From Solidesulfovibrio magneticus RS-1 (GTDB taxonomy: Bacteria > Desulfobacterota > Desulfovibrionia > Desulfovibrionales > Desulfovibrionaceae), in contig NC_012796.1 of assembly GCF_000010665.1 (NCBI RefSeq), positions 2,199,501-2,263,500 of the forward strand: DNA of 64,000 nt, in the 5' to 3' direction. Within the stretch, counting starts at the first letter, position 1, and the number at the start of each line of letters is the position of its first letter. The notes under the pieces are model-generated. The model ran no database searches, was not told where the DNA came from, and saw nothing but the letters and a program-made list of their open reading frames with translations. Made by a program: the position numbers and the translations under genes. Positions 44,820 through 54,002 of the stretch are shown piece by piece.

Positions 44820-46979
44820 CTATTTACGCTTGAGGCGCTCGGCCAGGTATTCGGCCACGTGGCGCACTTCGAAAGGCGTTTTTTCGGCCTCGAAGCCGCC
44901 GCGAATCTGCATGATGCAGCCCGGGCAATCCGTGGCCATGGCGGTCGCGCCGGTGGCCTTCAAATTGGCGAGCTTCTTGCCGAGCAGTTCCTTTGAGAGT
45001 TCCGGGAACTTCACCGAGAAGGTGCCGCCAAAGCCGCAGCACACGTCTTCCTCGGTGGCCGGCACGTATTCCAGTCCGGCTTCGCCCAGAAGCGCGCGCG
45101 GGGCTTCGGTGACGCCCAGGCCCCGGCACAGGTGGCAGGGGGCGTGGTAGGTCACCTTCTTGCTCGGCCCGGTGAAGGACTCGTCGGTGATGCCCAGCAC
45201 GTCACGGACAAAGGAACTGAAGTCGATGACCCGGTGGGCAAACTGGGCGGCCTTGTAGGCCATGGCCGGATCGTCGGCGAAAAGCCGCTTGTAGCCGTGC
45301 TTGAGATAGGAGGCGCAGGAGGCGCACATCGTCACGATGTAGTCGAAGTCCTGGGCGTCGATGGCGTTCATGTTGTGGGCGGCAAGCTCCCGGCCGGCCT
45401 GCTTCTCGCCCATCATCTGCAGCGGCAACCCGCAGCAGGACTGGCCCATGGGGTACTCCATGGCCACGCCCGGCTTGGAGGCGATGACCGCCACGGCTGC
45501 TTCCATCTGTTCGGGATAGACGAAGTCCTGCACGCAACCCGAGAACAGCGCGACTTTCAGCTTGGCGTCGGCCACCCGGGGCTTGATGCGCTCCCACTTG
45601 TCGCGGAAGGCCTCGTCGGCCACGGCCGGCAGGGCGCGGAAGTCCTGATCCTTGAACAGGAACATGGGCAGATGGCGCAGGTACGGCGTGCCGCCGGTGA
45701 TCGGCTTTTGGAGTAGCCGGGCGGACTTGAGCATGGTGTGGAAGAGCTTGCGGTTTTTGAGCACCTGGCCCACGGCCGTGGAATAGAGCGGATGGCCTTC
45801 CTCGTCCTGGATGCGGGCGTGGACTTCCTTGATCAGGGTCGGCAGATCGATGCCGGCGGCGCACACGGCCTTGCAGGCGCCGCAGTTGAGGCAGTTCTGG
45901 ACCAGATTTTTGGCCTTCTCCCGGCCGTGGAAGAAGTAGGTGGCGACAAGGCCGATGGCCCCGATGTAGACGTGGCCGTATTTGTGGCCGCCGACCAGAC
46001 GGTAGATGGGACAGACATTGGCGCAGGCGCCGCAGCGAATGCAGCGCAGCACCTGTTTGAATTCCGGGTCACGGGCCATGGCCAGACGGCCGTTGTCCAA
46101 AAAGACCACATGCTTGACCTTGGTTCCGCGGGGAGAGGGCTCGCAAGGCACAGTGCCGGTGATCCAGGTGACATAGGAGGTGATGGCCTGGCCGGTGGCG
46201 TTTTTGGGCAGGCAGCGGATGATGCGCAGGGCGTCGTGCAGGGTCGGCATGAGCTTGTCGACGCCGGCCAGAGCCACATGCACCCGGGGCAGGGTGGTGG
46301 TGAGCCGCCCGTTGCCTTCGTTGGTTATAAGGCCAATGGTGCCGGTTGCGGCAATGGCGAAGTTGGCCCCGGAGATGCCCATGTCGGCTTGGCAGAATTT
46401 GGGCCGCAGTTCCCGGCGGGCCACCTTGACGAGCTTTTGGATGTCCACGTCCTGCTGCTTGTGGGTGACCTCGGAAAACAGGTCGGCCACCTGATAGCGC
46501 GACAGATGGATAGCCGGCATGACCATGTGGGTCGGGCCTTCGTGGCGCAGCTGGATGATCCATTCGCCAAGGTCGGTCTCGGTCACTTCAAAGCCCTGGG
46601 CTTCGAGGTGATCGTTTAAGTGGGTCTCCTCGGCGGTCATGGACTTGGATTTGACGATGGTCTTGACGTTATTTTCTTTGCCGATGCGGGCAATGATCTC
46701 ATTGGCTTCGTGGGCGGTGGCGGCCAGATGGACCTTGGTGCCGGCGGCTTCGGCGTGGCGTTTGAATTCCTGGAAGAGTTCCTCCAGACGGCCGATGGAT
46801 TCGTCCTTGGCCGCGGCGATCTCGGCGATCAGTTCCGGGGCGTCGATGTCGGCAAAGGCATTGGCCCGGGATGTGCGGTAGGCCACGGCGAAATTGTCCA
46901 GGGCCTGGCGCTGGAAATCGTTTTCAAGTGCTTCGCGCAATTGCTTGCGGTATTCCTTGAGGGTGGTGGCGTCTTGCAT
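44820..46979 (-). CDS. ldhH: Lactate dehydrogenase large subunit (LutB-LutA fusion)
   Basis: 719 residues. The N-terminal LUD/LutB domain (to about 300) has TGTIGLITNEGNGRLTTTLP. Two 4Fe-4S motifs follow, CIRCGACANVCPIYR and CLNCGACKAVCAAGI. The C-terminal LutA-like part has two Cys-rich CCG motifs, SCCGLPLQMMGE and VCCGFGGTFS, and HAPCHLCRGLG. With the LutC-like protein encoded just upstream it oxidises lactate to pyruvate and passes electrons through Fe-S clusters to the membrane pool. It corresponds in place and design to DVU3033 of D. vulgaris. It is the last gene of the operon. Confidence 0.88.
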   Translation of the reverse strand: MQDATTLKEYRKQLREALENDFQRQALDNFAVAYRTSRANAFADIDAPELIAEIAAAKDESIGRLEELFQEFKRHAEAAGTKVHLAATAHEANEIIARIGKENNVKTIVKSKSMTAEETHLNDHLEAQGFEVTETDLGEWIIQLRHEGPTHMVMPAIHLSRYQVADLFSEVTHKQQDVDIQKLVKVARRELRPKFCQADMGISGANFAIAATGTIGLITNEGNGRLTTTLPRVHVALAGVDKLMPTLHDALRIIRCLPKNATGQAITSYVTWITGTVPCEPSPRGTKVKHVVFLDNGRLAMARDPEFKQVLRCIRCGACANVCPIYRLVGGHKYGHVYIGAIGLVATYFFHGREKAKNLVQNCLNCGACKAVCAAGIDLPTLIKEVHARIQDEEGHPLYSTAVGQVLKNRKLFHTMLKSARLLQKPITGGTPYLRHLPMFLFKDQDFRALPAVADEAFRDKWERIKPRVADAKLKVALFSGCVQDFVYPEQMEAAVAVIASKPGVAMEYPMGQSCCGLPLQMMGEKQAGRELAAHNMNAIDAQDFDYIVTMCASCASYLKHGYKRLFADDPAMAYKAAQFAHRVIDFSSFVRDVLGITDESFTGPSKKVTYHAPCHLCRGLGVTEAPRALLGEAGLEYVPATEEDVCCGFGGTFSVKFPELSKELLGKKLANLKATGATAMATDCPGCIMQIRGGFEAEKTPFEVRHVAEYLAERLKRK

Positions 46980-47603
46980 CTATTTGTCCTCCAAGATGAG
47001 GATGTGCAGTTCCAGCGGCCCATGTACGCCCAGGGCCAGGACGCGCTCAATGTCGGCGGTGCGGCTGGGGCCGGTGACGAAGGCGGTGAAATCGGGCTGT
47101 CCCATCCATTCGACCAGCCTGGGCTCCAGGGCATAGGAGTCGGCCACGATGGCCCTGGCCGGCAGCACGGCGATGTGGATCTCGGCAATCATGCTGGCCA
47201 GGCGCACTTCCTCGTTTAGGGAGCGGATGACCACGGTGCCGGTCTCGGCGATGCCGGCGGCGGCCATGGTCAGGCCAATGTCGATGCCGCCGAGGTGGGC
47301 GCGCATGCCGGAAGTGATGAGCTTCACGCCGCGCTCGGCGCAATGGGCCGACAGGGCGGCCATGGCCTCGTCGGGCATTTCCGGGGCGCAGATGATTTTA
47401 TCCTGCTTGGTTTCGCACAGGGCTTCGGCCGTGCCGGAAAGCGGCGCGTCGCAGCCCGAGGCCAGGATCTGGCAGGCTTCCTTGCCGACGCAGACGTCGG
47501 CGACGTAGGCCATGGCCTCGTCCATGGAAGCGACGCAGCGTACCGTGGCCGAAACCAGGCCGGCTTTCGCCGTGAGTTTTTCGACCAGATTGGGGGTGGT
47601 CAT
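46980..47603 (-). CDS. ldhG: LutC-like lactate dehydrogenase small subunit
   Basis: 207 residues, single LUD domain with ETGTVVIRSLNEEVRLASMI and AEIHIAVLPARAIV, the LutC hallmark. It abuts the LutB/A fusion gene without a gap. The pair matches DVU3032-DVU3033. No cofactor motif is visible. It is required with LutA/B-type proteins for lactate oxidation in other bacteria. A 10-bp hairpin lies between it and the upstream permease gene. Confidence 0.85.
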   Translation of the reverse strand: MTTPNLVEKLTAKAGLVSATVRCVASMDEAMAYVADVCVGKEACQILASGCDAPLSGTAEALCETKQDKIICAPEMPDEAMAALSAHCAERGVKLITSGMRAHLGGIDIGLTMAAAGIAETGTVVIRSLNEEVRLASMIAEIHIAVLPARAIVADSYALEPRLVEWMGQPDFTAFVTGPSRTADIERVLALGVHGPLELHILILEDK

Positions 47604-47631
47604 GGGAACCTCTCTTTGGGGTCGGAAACAA

Positions 47632-47665
47632 TACGGCCGGCGACGCGCGCGCGAAGCCGGCCGTA
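47632..47665 (-). other. Intergenic hairpin between permease and ldhG
   Basis: TACGGCCGGC (47632-47641) pairs perfectly with GCCGGCCGTA (47656-47665) inside the operon. There is no long T run, so an RNA-stabilising or processing role is more likely than full termination. Confidence 0.55.
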
Positions 47666-47692
47666 CCAGACGCTAGCGCTAAGGGTTAGAGG

Positions 47693-49327
47693 TTAGGGCA
47701 GCATCCACTTGAGGGCATAGGCCTGGAGCAGGGTCAGCACGGCGACGACGCCGAGCATGGCCAGGGAGTGGGGCAGGGTGAAGCGGAAAATGTCGCCTTC
47801 CTTGCCCACCATGTTGGAGGCCGCGGTGGCCACCGAGATGGACTGGGGCGAGATCATCTTGCCGGTGACGCCACCGGAGGAGTTGGCGGCAACCGTCAGG
47901 TGCGGATCGACGCCGATCTGCTGGGCGGTGGTCTTCTGCAGCGAACCAAACAGGGCGTTGGAGGAGGTGTCCGAACCGGTCAGGAACACGCCCAGCCAGC
48001 CGAGGATCGGCGAGAAGAACGGGAACAGCGCACCCGTGGCGGTGAAGGCCAGGCCCATGGAGGAGCTCATGCCCGAGTAGTTCATGATGTAGGCCAGACC
48101 CAGGATCATGGCAATGGTGCAGATGGGCCACTTGAGCTGCTTGATGGTGCGGAAAAGGCAGGCAATGCCCTTGCCGAAGCCGTAGCCCGGCATGAAAATG
48201 ATGGAGAGCAGGCCGGCGAACAGGATGGCCGTACCCGGAGTGGACAGCAGATTGACGTTGAACACGGCCGGGTAGGGCGCGTCCTTGGCCACGATGGGAG
48301 CGGTTTTGACGACCAGATTATGCAGGCCCGGCCACTCGAACTTCATGATGAAGATCTTGTCCAGGATGGCCTTGAAGGAATCGATGCCCCAGAAAAAGAC
48401 CATGATGGCCAGGATGATGTAGGGCAGCCAGGCGCGGAAGATCTCGCCACCGGAGAACTGGGCCTCGACGGTGCGCTGGGCGGCCGGAGCTTCATCCGGG
48501 AAGTGCCAGGTCTGCTTGGGCTTCCAGACTTTGAGGAACAGCCCCAGACCGAGGATGGTCACAATGGCGGAAATGATGTCGGGCAGGTAGGGGCCGACGT
48601 AGTTGGAGACCAGGAACTGGGAACCGGCGAAGCACACGCCGGCGATGATGACGGCGGGCAGCACTTCCATGGTGCGCTTGAAACCGCACATGGTGACGGA
48701 CAGCCACAGCGGCACGATGATGGACAGGAAGGGCAGCTGGCGGCCGCAGATGGCGCTGATTTTCATCATGTCGAGGTCGGTGACCTTGGCCGCGACCACG
48801 ATGGGGATGCCGATGGCGCCGAAGGCGACCGGGGCGGTGTTGGCGATGAGGCAGATGCCGGCGGCGTACAGCGGGTTAAACCCAAGGCCCACCAGCATGG
48901 CGGCGGTGATGGCCACCGGGGTGCCGAAACCGGCGGTGCCTTCGATAAACGAACCGAAGGCAAAGGCGATGAAGATGGCCTGGAGCCGGCGGTCATCGGT
49001 GATCTGGGCCAGGGAGTTCTTGATGATGTTGAATTCCCCGGACTCGACGGTCATGTTGTACACCCAGATGGCGGTGACGACGATCCAGACGATGGGGAAC
49101 AGGCCGAAAGCGGCGCCGTAAATGGTGGCGTCAATGGCCAAGCCGACCGGCATGCCCCAGGCCGCGATGGCCAGGATGACGGCGGTGAGCGTGGCGGCAA
49201 AGGCCGCTTTGTGGCCGGCCATGCGTTTGACCGCCAGCATGTAGAACAGCATGTACAGGGGAATGCCCGCCACGAGTGCGGAAAGCCCGTAGCTTCCGAG
49301 CGGTTGGTACTGTTGGACCCACGACAT
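47693..49327 (-). CDS. lctP: L-lactate permease
   Basis: 544 residues from ATG 49327 (AAAGGAG upstream), about 13 helices. The lactate permease family motifs FGSFIEGTAGFGTPVAITAAM, MNYSGMSSSMGLAFTATG, GVFLTGSDTSSNALFGSLQ and AANSSGGVTGKMISPQSISV are all present. It imports lactate with protons or sodium. Its place between the DRTGG protein and the LutC-like subunit matches the D. vulgaris operon. Confidence 0.95.
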   Translation of the reverse strand: MSWVQQYQPLGSYGLSALVAGIPLYMLFYMLAVKRMAGHKAAFAATLTAVILAIAAWGMPVGLAIDATIYGAAFGLFPIVWIVVTAIWVYNMTVESGEFNIIKNSLAQITDDRRLQAIFIAFAFGSFIEGTAGFGTPVAITAAMLVGLGFNPLYAAGICLIANTAPVAFGAIGIPIVVAAKVTDLDMMKISAICGRQLPFLSIIVPLWLSVTMCGFKRTMEVLPAVIIAGVCFAGSQFLVSNYVGPYLPDIISAIVTILGLGLFLKVWKPKQTWHFPDEAPAAQRTVEAQFSGGEIFRAWLPYIILAIMVFFWGIDSFKAILDKIFIMKFEWPGLHNLVVKTAPIVAKDAPYPAVFNVNLLSTPGTAILFAGLLSIIFMPGYGFGKGIACLFRTIKQLKWPICTIAMILGLAYIMNYSGMSSSMGLAFTATGALFPFFSPILGWLGVFLTGSDTSSNALFGSLQKTTAQQIGVDPHLTVAANSSGGVTGKMISPQSISVATAASNMVGKEGDIFRFTLPHSLAMLGVVAVLTLLQAYALKWMLP

Positions 49328-49419
49328 GTTCTCTCGCTCCTTTGGTTGGAAAGTTGACCAGCCGCTCCCGATCCCGTCGCCGCGAAGGGCCGGGGTGCGA
49401 GCCAAACCGCTATTGGACA

Positions 49420-49457
49420 GGCCCTCCCGAACCCGGACACGAGAGTCCGGGAGGGCC
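49420..49457 (-). other. Intergenic hairpin upstream of the lactate permease
   Basis: GGCCCTC (49420-49426) with GAGGGCC (49451-49457) and CCGGAC (49433-49438) with GTCCGG (49445-49450) form a strong stem 9 nt after the DRTGG gene stop. As with 47632-47665 there is no T run. Confidence 0.5.
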
Positions 49458-49465
49458 GTGTCGGC

Positions 49466-50529
49466 TTACAGGCCGAGGTTTTTTTCAGCATCGCCATGTT
49501 GACGGACTGCTGCACGATCTTGGTGCCGTGCTCGATGCGCGAACGGTCGCGCAGCTTTTCCCGGGTCAGCATGAGTTCCATCTTCTTGGCCACGGAGAAG
49601 GTGTCGTCGCGCACCACGATGACGGGCACGCCCTTGTCCTCGGCCTTGGCCAGGATCATGTCGTTGGGGTAGAGATTGCCGGTGAGGATCAGCGCCGAGC
49701 AGTTGCCTTCCAGGGCCACGAGCTGCAGGTCGGCGCGGTCGCCGCCGCACAGGATGGCCACGTCCTTCTGGCGTTTGAAGAAGGTGACGAAGTTCTCCAC
49801 CTGCATGGTGCCGATGAGGAAGTTGACCACCAGCTTGTCGCTTTTCGGGGGAGCGGTGACCAGGCGGCCGCCCAGGCCCACGGCCAGATCGGAGGCGCGC
49901 ACGGCGAACATGATGGGATCGTGAGGCACGATGCCGAGCACGTCCACGCCCCGGCGCTTGAGGAAGGGCACGATCAGGGTCTCGGCCTCTTCGCGGAAGT
50001 GTTCGGGCACGTCATTTAAGATGACGCCGACGAGGTCGTCGCCCAGGGCTTCCTTGGCGGCGGCAAGATAGTCGTAGTTGTATTCCTGGAGGTAGCGGTC
50101 GACCAGGATGACCTTGGTGCCCAGGGCCTGGGACACGGACACGCCGTCCACGCCGCAGTACTTGCCGGAGTAGAGGAAGCTGCCCGAGCCGCCGACCAGC
50201 ATGAGGTCCTTTTCGGCGGACAGCTTCTTGTAGCTGTCCACGATGCCCGGCAGCAGGTTGGCGCAGTCTTCCAGGAAGGCGCGCATCCGGAAGTCGCGGG
50301 TGATGACCACCGGGGTCACCAGGGAGGGATTCTCGGACAGGCCCAGGGCCTGCTGCATGAAATAGGCGTCTTCATCGCCGATCTGGTTGCCGATCTTATG
50401 GGGAACCGCGCCGATGGGCTTCATGTAGCCCACGCGCTGGCCTTCGCGCTGGAAGTGCTGCCCCAGGGCCAGGGTGACGAGGTTTTTGCCCGAGTATCCC
50501 TGGGTAGACCCGATGTAGAGACCGATCAT
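49466..50529 (-). CDS. P-loop/DRTGG protein (phosphotransacetylase N-terminal-like), 3' frameshift
   Basis: About 354 residues. The N-terminal BioD-like P-loop domain has GSTQGYSGKNLVTLALG and MLVGGSGSFLYSGKY. A DRTGG domain follows (about 215-330, VNFLIGTMQVENFVTFFKRQ). This is the non-catalytic front half of long Pta proteins without the phosphotransacetylase domain, so a sensory or regulatory role in acetyl-CoA metabolism is more likely than catalysis. In the printed sequence a run of seven A on the coding strand (about 49481-49487) breaks the expected ending. One more A, or a -1 slip, gives MLKKNLGL and TAA at 49466. Unshifted, the frame runs on into the permease gene. Confidence 0.75.
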
Positions 50530-50553
50530 AGGTATGTTCCTCCTGGGTTCGTT

Positions 50554-52659
50554 TTAGGCGGAAAGGGTGATGCGCACGTCGGCCACCACGGCCTTCTCGG
50601 CATTGACCAGCACCGGATTGAATTCGGCTTCGACGATTTCCGGGAAATCCAGGGCCAGCTCGGACATGGTGATGAGGATGTCCTCGATGGCCTGGAAGTT
50701 GACGGGCTGTTCGCCGCGCACGCCCTTAAGGAGCATGTAGGACTTGATCTCCCGGATGATGCCCTTGGCGTCGTCGCGGCCCAAGGGAGCCAGGCGGAAG
50801 GCGATGTCCTTGAGGATTTCCACGTAGATGCCGCCCAGGCCGAACATCAAAAGCGGCCCGAACTGGTCGTCGCGCTTGAACCCGATGATGATTTCCTTGC
50901 AGCCCTTGGGGGCCATCTCCTGGACCAGACAGCCGGCGATGTAGGCTTCGGGCCGCATGCGCTGGGCCCGGGCCGTGATGTCAAAGAAGGCGTTGCGCAC
51001 GGCTTCGGCATCGGCCAGGTTCACCTTGACCCCGCCCACGTCTGACTTGTGCGAGATCTGGGGCGAGGCGATCTTGAGGACCACGGGGTAACCGATCTTG
51101 TCGGCGGCGGCAACGGCTTCGTCCGAGGAGCGGGCCAGTCCGGTGTTGGGGGTGGGCAGGTTGTAGGCGCGAAGCACTTCCTGGGCCTGGAATTCCACCA
51201 CTTCGGTGGCGCCCTTGGACCGGGCCTCGTTGATGACCAGCCGCGCTTTTTGGCGGTTGCGCCGGACTTCGGGGTACTCCTGGGCCGGGGTCTGCCGCCA
51301 CAGGTAGTAGTTGTACATGGTCTCGATGCTCTTGATCAGCGGCTCGGGGTAGATGGAGCAGGGGATGCCGGCGTCGGTGAGCATCTTCTGGCCGGGGCGG
51401 GTGCGCTGGCCGCCCATGTAGTTGACGAAGATGGGTTTCTTGGTCTTCTTCGAAACCTCGATGATGGCTTCGGCCGTCTCGATGATCTCGGCCGAGGCCG
51501 TGGGGGTCAAGAGCACCAGGATGGAGTGGACCTGGGGATCGTCGATGACCACTTCCAGGGTCTTGCGGTAGCGCTCGGCCGGGGCGTCGCCGATGAGGTC
51601 GACGGGGTTGTAGAGCGACGCGTAGGGCGGCAGGAATTCCTTCATGCGTTCGATGGTGGAATTTGACAGCCGGGCCATGTTGAGGCTGGACTTTTCCGTG
51701 GCGTCGGCGGCCAGGATGCCGGGGCCGCCGGAGTTGGTGACGATGCACAGGCCCGGCCCCTCGGGCAGGGGCTGGGTGGAGAAGGCCTGGGCCAGGTCGA
51801 ACAGCGTGGCCATGTCATTGGCCCGGATGACGCCGGTCTTGCGGAAGGCGGCGGTGTAGGCCTGGTCCGAACCGGCGATGGCGCCGGTGTGGGAGGAGGC
51901 GGCCTTGGCGCCGGCGGTGGTGGTACCGGACTTGATCATGATGACCGGCTTTTCCTGGGTGACCTTGGCGGCCTGCTCAATGAAGTCCGCGCCGTGCTCG
52001 ACGTTCTCGATGTACCCGAGAATGACCGAGGTGTTGGGGTCGGTGCGCAGGTACTCCAGCATGTTGCCTTCGTTGATGACGGCTTTGTTGCCAAGGGACA
52101 CGAACTTGGAGAACCCGACGTTTTCGCCCAGCGCCCAGTCGAGAATGGCGGTGCACAGCGCCCCGGACTGGGAGAAAAACGCGATGGAGCCTTTTTCGGG
52201 GTAGCCGGCGGCGAACGAGGCGTTATTATTGTCGTGGGTGCTGATAAGCCCCAGGCAGTTGGGGCCGACCATGGCGATCTCATGCTCGGTGCATAGTTCG
52301 ATCAGGCGCTGCTCCAGGGCATAGCCTTCCTTGCCCACTTCCTTGAAGCCTGCGGTGATGATGACGGCCGAGCGCACCTTGCGCTTGGCCAGGGCTTCCA
52401 TGGAGGGCACGACGGCGGCCACGGGCACGACGATGACGGCCATGTCCAGGCCTTCGGGCAGGTCCTCGATCTTTTTGGTGACCGGCAGGCCGAGGATCTC
52501 GTCGGCCTTGGGGTTCACGGGGATCAGCGTGCCCTTGTACCCGGCCTCCAGCATGTTGGCCACGACCGTGTGGCCGACCTTGCCCGGGGCGGCGGAGGCC
52601 CCGATGACGGCTACGGTTTTGGGCGCGAACAGCGCGTGGATGTTGTCTTTCAAACTCAT
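50554..52659 (-). CDS. ADP-forming acetyl-CoA synthetase, fused alpha-beta
   Basis: 701 residues. It converts acetyl-CoA, ADP and phosphate to acetate, CoA and ATP. The CoA-binding Rossmann domain has VIGASAAPGKVGHTVVANML (18-37). Succinyl-CoA-ligase-like domains follow, with the phospho-carrier histidine H257 in SSHTGAIAGSD. The C-terminal ATP-grasp domain begins near 480, with the second histidine H537 in ISHKSDVGGVKVNL. Both catalytic histidines are present, so it should be active. It occupies the position of pta/ackA in the D. vulgaris operon and would give the same ATP yield in one step. Confidence 0.9.
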   Translation of the reverse strand: MSLKDNIHALFAPKTVAVIGASAAPGKVGHTVVANMLEAGYKGTLIPVNPKADEILGLPVTKKIEDLPEGLDMAVIVVPVAAVVPSMEALAKRKVRSAVIITAGFKEVGKEGYALEQRLIELCTEHEIAMVGPNCLGLISTHDNNNASFAAGYPEKGSIAFFSQSGALCTAILDWALGENVGFSKFVSLGNKAVINEGNMLEYLRTDPNTSVILGYIENVEHGADFIEQAAKVTQEKPVIMIKSGTTTAGAKAASSHTGAIAGSDQAYTAAFRKTGVIRANDMATLFDLAQAFSTQPLPEGPGLCIVTNSGGPGILAADATEKSSLNMARLSNSTIERMKEFLPPYASLYNPVDLIGDAPAERYRKTLEVVIDDPQVHSILVLLTPTASAEIIETAEAIIEVSKKTKKPIFVNYMGGQRTRPGQKMLTDAGIPCSIYPEPLIKSIETMYNYYLWRQTPAQEYPEVRRNRQKARLVINEARSKGATEVVEFQAQEVLRAYNLPTPNTGLARSSDEAVAAADKIGYPVVLKIASPQISHKSDVGGVKVNLADAEAVRNAFFDITARAQRMRPEAYIAGCLVQEMAPKGCKEIIIGFKRDDQFGPLLMFGLGGIYVEILKDIAFRLAPLGRDDAKGIIREIKSYMLLKGVRGEQPVNFQAIEDILITMSELALDFPEIVEAEFNPVLVNAEKAVVADVRITLSA

Positions 52660-52696
52660 TCGGCTACCTCGCTCGCCAAGTTGGTTGTGTGCCGGA

Positions 52697-54001
52697 TCAG
52701 CGGCCGGCCAGGGTCTCCGCGTAGATTTCCACCGGATGCCTGATGGCCAGCGTATCGCCGGCCTGTGACAACATGTCGCCTATCTGGAGCATGCAGGCCG
52801 GGCAGCTCGTGGCCGCCACCGTCGCGCCCGTGGCCACGATGTTGTCCCGCTTGCGCTTGCCGATACGTTTGGACAGGTCGTAATGCTGCAGCGTGAAGCT
52901 GCCGCCGGAACCGCAGCAGGAATCCGCGCCGTCCATTTCCTGGAGTTTGTAACGCGGATTGCAGCCGATCAGCGCCCGGGGTTCGGCGGAGACGCCCAGG
53001 GACTTTTTGAGGTGGCAGGGATCGTGGTAGGTCACGGTCACCGGCTCGCCGGAAACGGCGACGTCGGCCGGCGTAACGCCCACGTCCTGGATGAGGAAGG
53101 CGCTGATGTCCTTGACCTTGGCCGACAGTTCCTTGACCTGGTAGCGGGTCGTGGCCGGCAGATCCTCGGCCATCAGGGGCCAGATTTTCTTGATGGTGGA
53201 GGTGCAGGTGGCGCAGGGCGTCACCAGCACGTCGAAGTCGGATTCGGCGAAGACCTTCATGTTGAGGGCCACGAGCTTTTCGAAGGTCTCGCGGTCGCCC
53301 GAGGACAGGGCCGGGATGCCGCAGCAGGCCTGGGCATGGGGCATGAAGACGCCGACGCCGTGGTGGTCGCAGACCTTAAGGACCGCTTCGCCGATGCGCG
53401 GGAACATCTTGTCCACCACGCAGCCGTAGAAAAACGCGATCTTCAGGCCCGAGTGGCCGCGCGGGGTGTCGCGCTGCGTGGCGACGTCATGCAACGGCTT
53501 GTCGGCCAGGGGCGCGAAGTGGCGGCCGCCGATGAGGTCGGAGAAGACCCGGGCGCAGGACGAACCCAGCATGTCGTTGACCGGCTTGGTGAAAAGCCCC
53601 TGGAACTTGGAGGCCACGCCAAGCACGGTGTCGAAGAGCTTGGGGTTTTGCAAAAGGCCCCGGAAAATGGCTCGTTTGACCGGGGGGAGGCCGTAGTAGC
53701 CGGTCAAAAAGGCCCGGGCCTTGAGGAAGATGTCCAGGGCCTTGACGCCGCTTGGACAGTTGGCCTGGCAGGAGCCGCAGAGCAAGCAAGCGTCCAGGCG
53801 TTCCTTGACCCCGGCCGGGTCCTTGATGACCTCGTCGGCCAGGCATTCAAGCAGGGCGATCTTGCCCCGGGCCACATGTCCCTCCAGGCCAGTCTCGGCG
53901 TAGATGGGACACACGGCCTGGCACATGCCGCAGCGCATGCAGGCCACGAGCTGGTCATCGATCTGTTTGAGCAGCCCAACGAGCTGTCGCATCTCGCTCA
54001 T
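52697..54001 (-). CDS. Fe-S subunit of D-lactate/glycolate dehydrogenase (GlcF-like)
   Basis: 434 residues. Two 4Fe-4S motifs (CMRCGMCQAVCPIYAETG and CLLCGSCQANCPSGV) are followed by two CCG domains (CCGIPALSSGD and SCCGSGGSFTLQHYDLS, with HDPCHLKKSLG). It takes electrons from the FAD subunit encoded immediately upstream (1-nt gap) and passes them on toward the quinone or another carrier. It is equivalent to DVU3028 in context. Its CCG segments resemble those of the LutB/A fusion, but the two proteins are separate systems. Confidence 0.9.
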   Translation of the reverse strand: MSEMRQLVGLLKQIDDQLVACMRCGMCQAVCPIYAETGLEGHVARGKIALLECLADEVIKDPAGVKERLDACLLCGSCQANCPSGVKALDIFLKARAFLTGYYGLPPVKRAIFRGLLQNPKLFDTVLGVASKFQGLFTKPVNDMLGSSCARVFSDLIGGRHFAPLADKPLHDVATQRDTPRGHSGLKIAFFYGCVVDKMFPRIGEAVLKVCDHHGVGVFMPHAQACCGIPALSSGDRETFEKLVALNMKVFAESDFDVLVTPCATCTSTIKKIWPLMAEDLPATTRYQVKELSAKVKDISAFLIQDVGVTPADVAVSGEPVTVTYHDPCHLKKSLGVSAEPRALIGCNPRYKLQEMDGADSCCGSGGSFTLQHYDLSKRIGKRKRDNIVATGATVAATSCPACMLQIGDMLSQAGDTLAIRHPVEIYAETLAGR

Positions 54002-54002
54002 G

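Noticed and set aside
49051-49465. A 130-residue C-terminal extension of the DRTGG protein reading into the permease gene
   Set aside because: It appears only because of the seven-A frameshift. The reading overlaps the permease start and gives unconserved, Pro/Arg-rich sequence.
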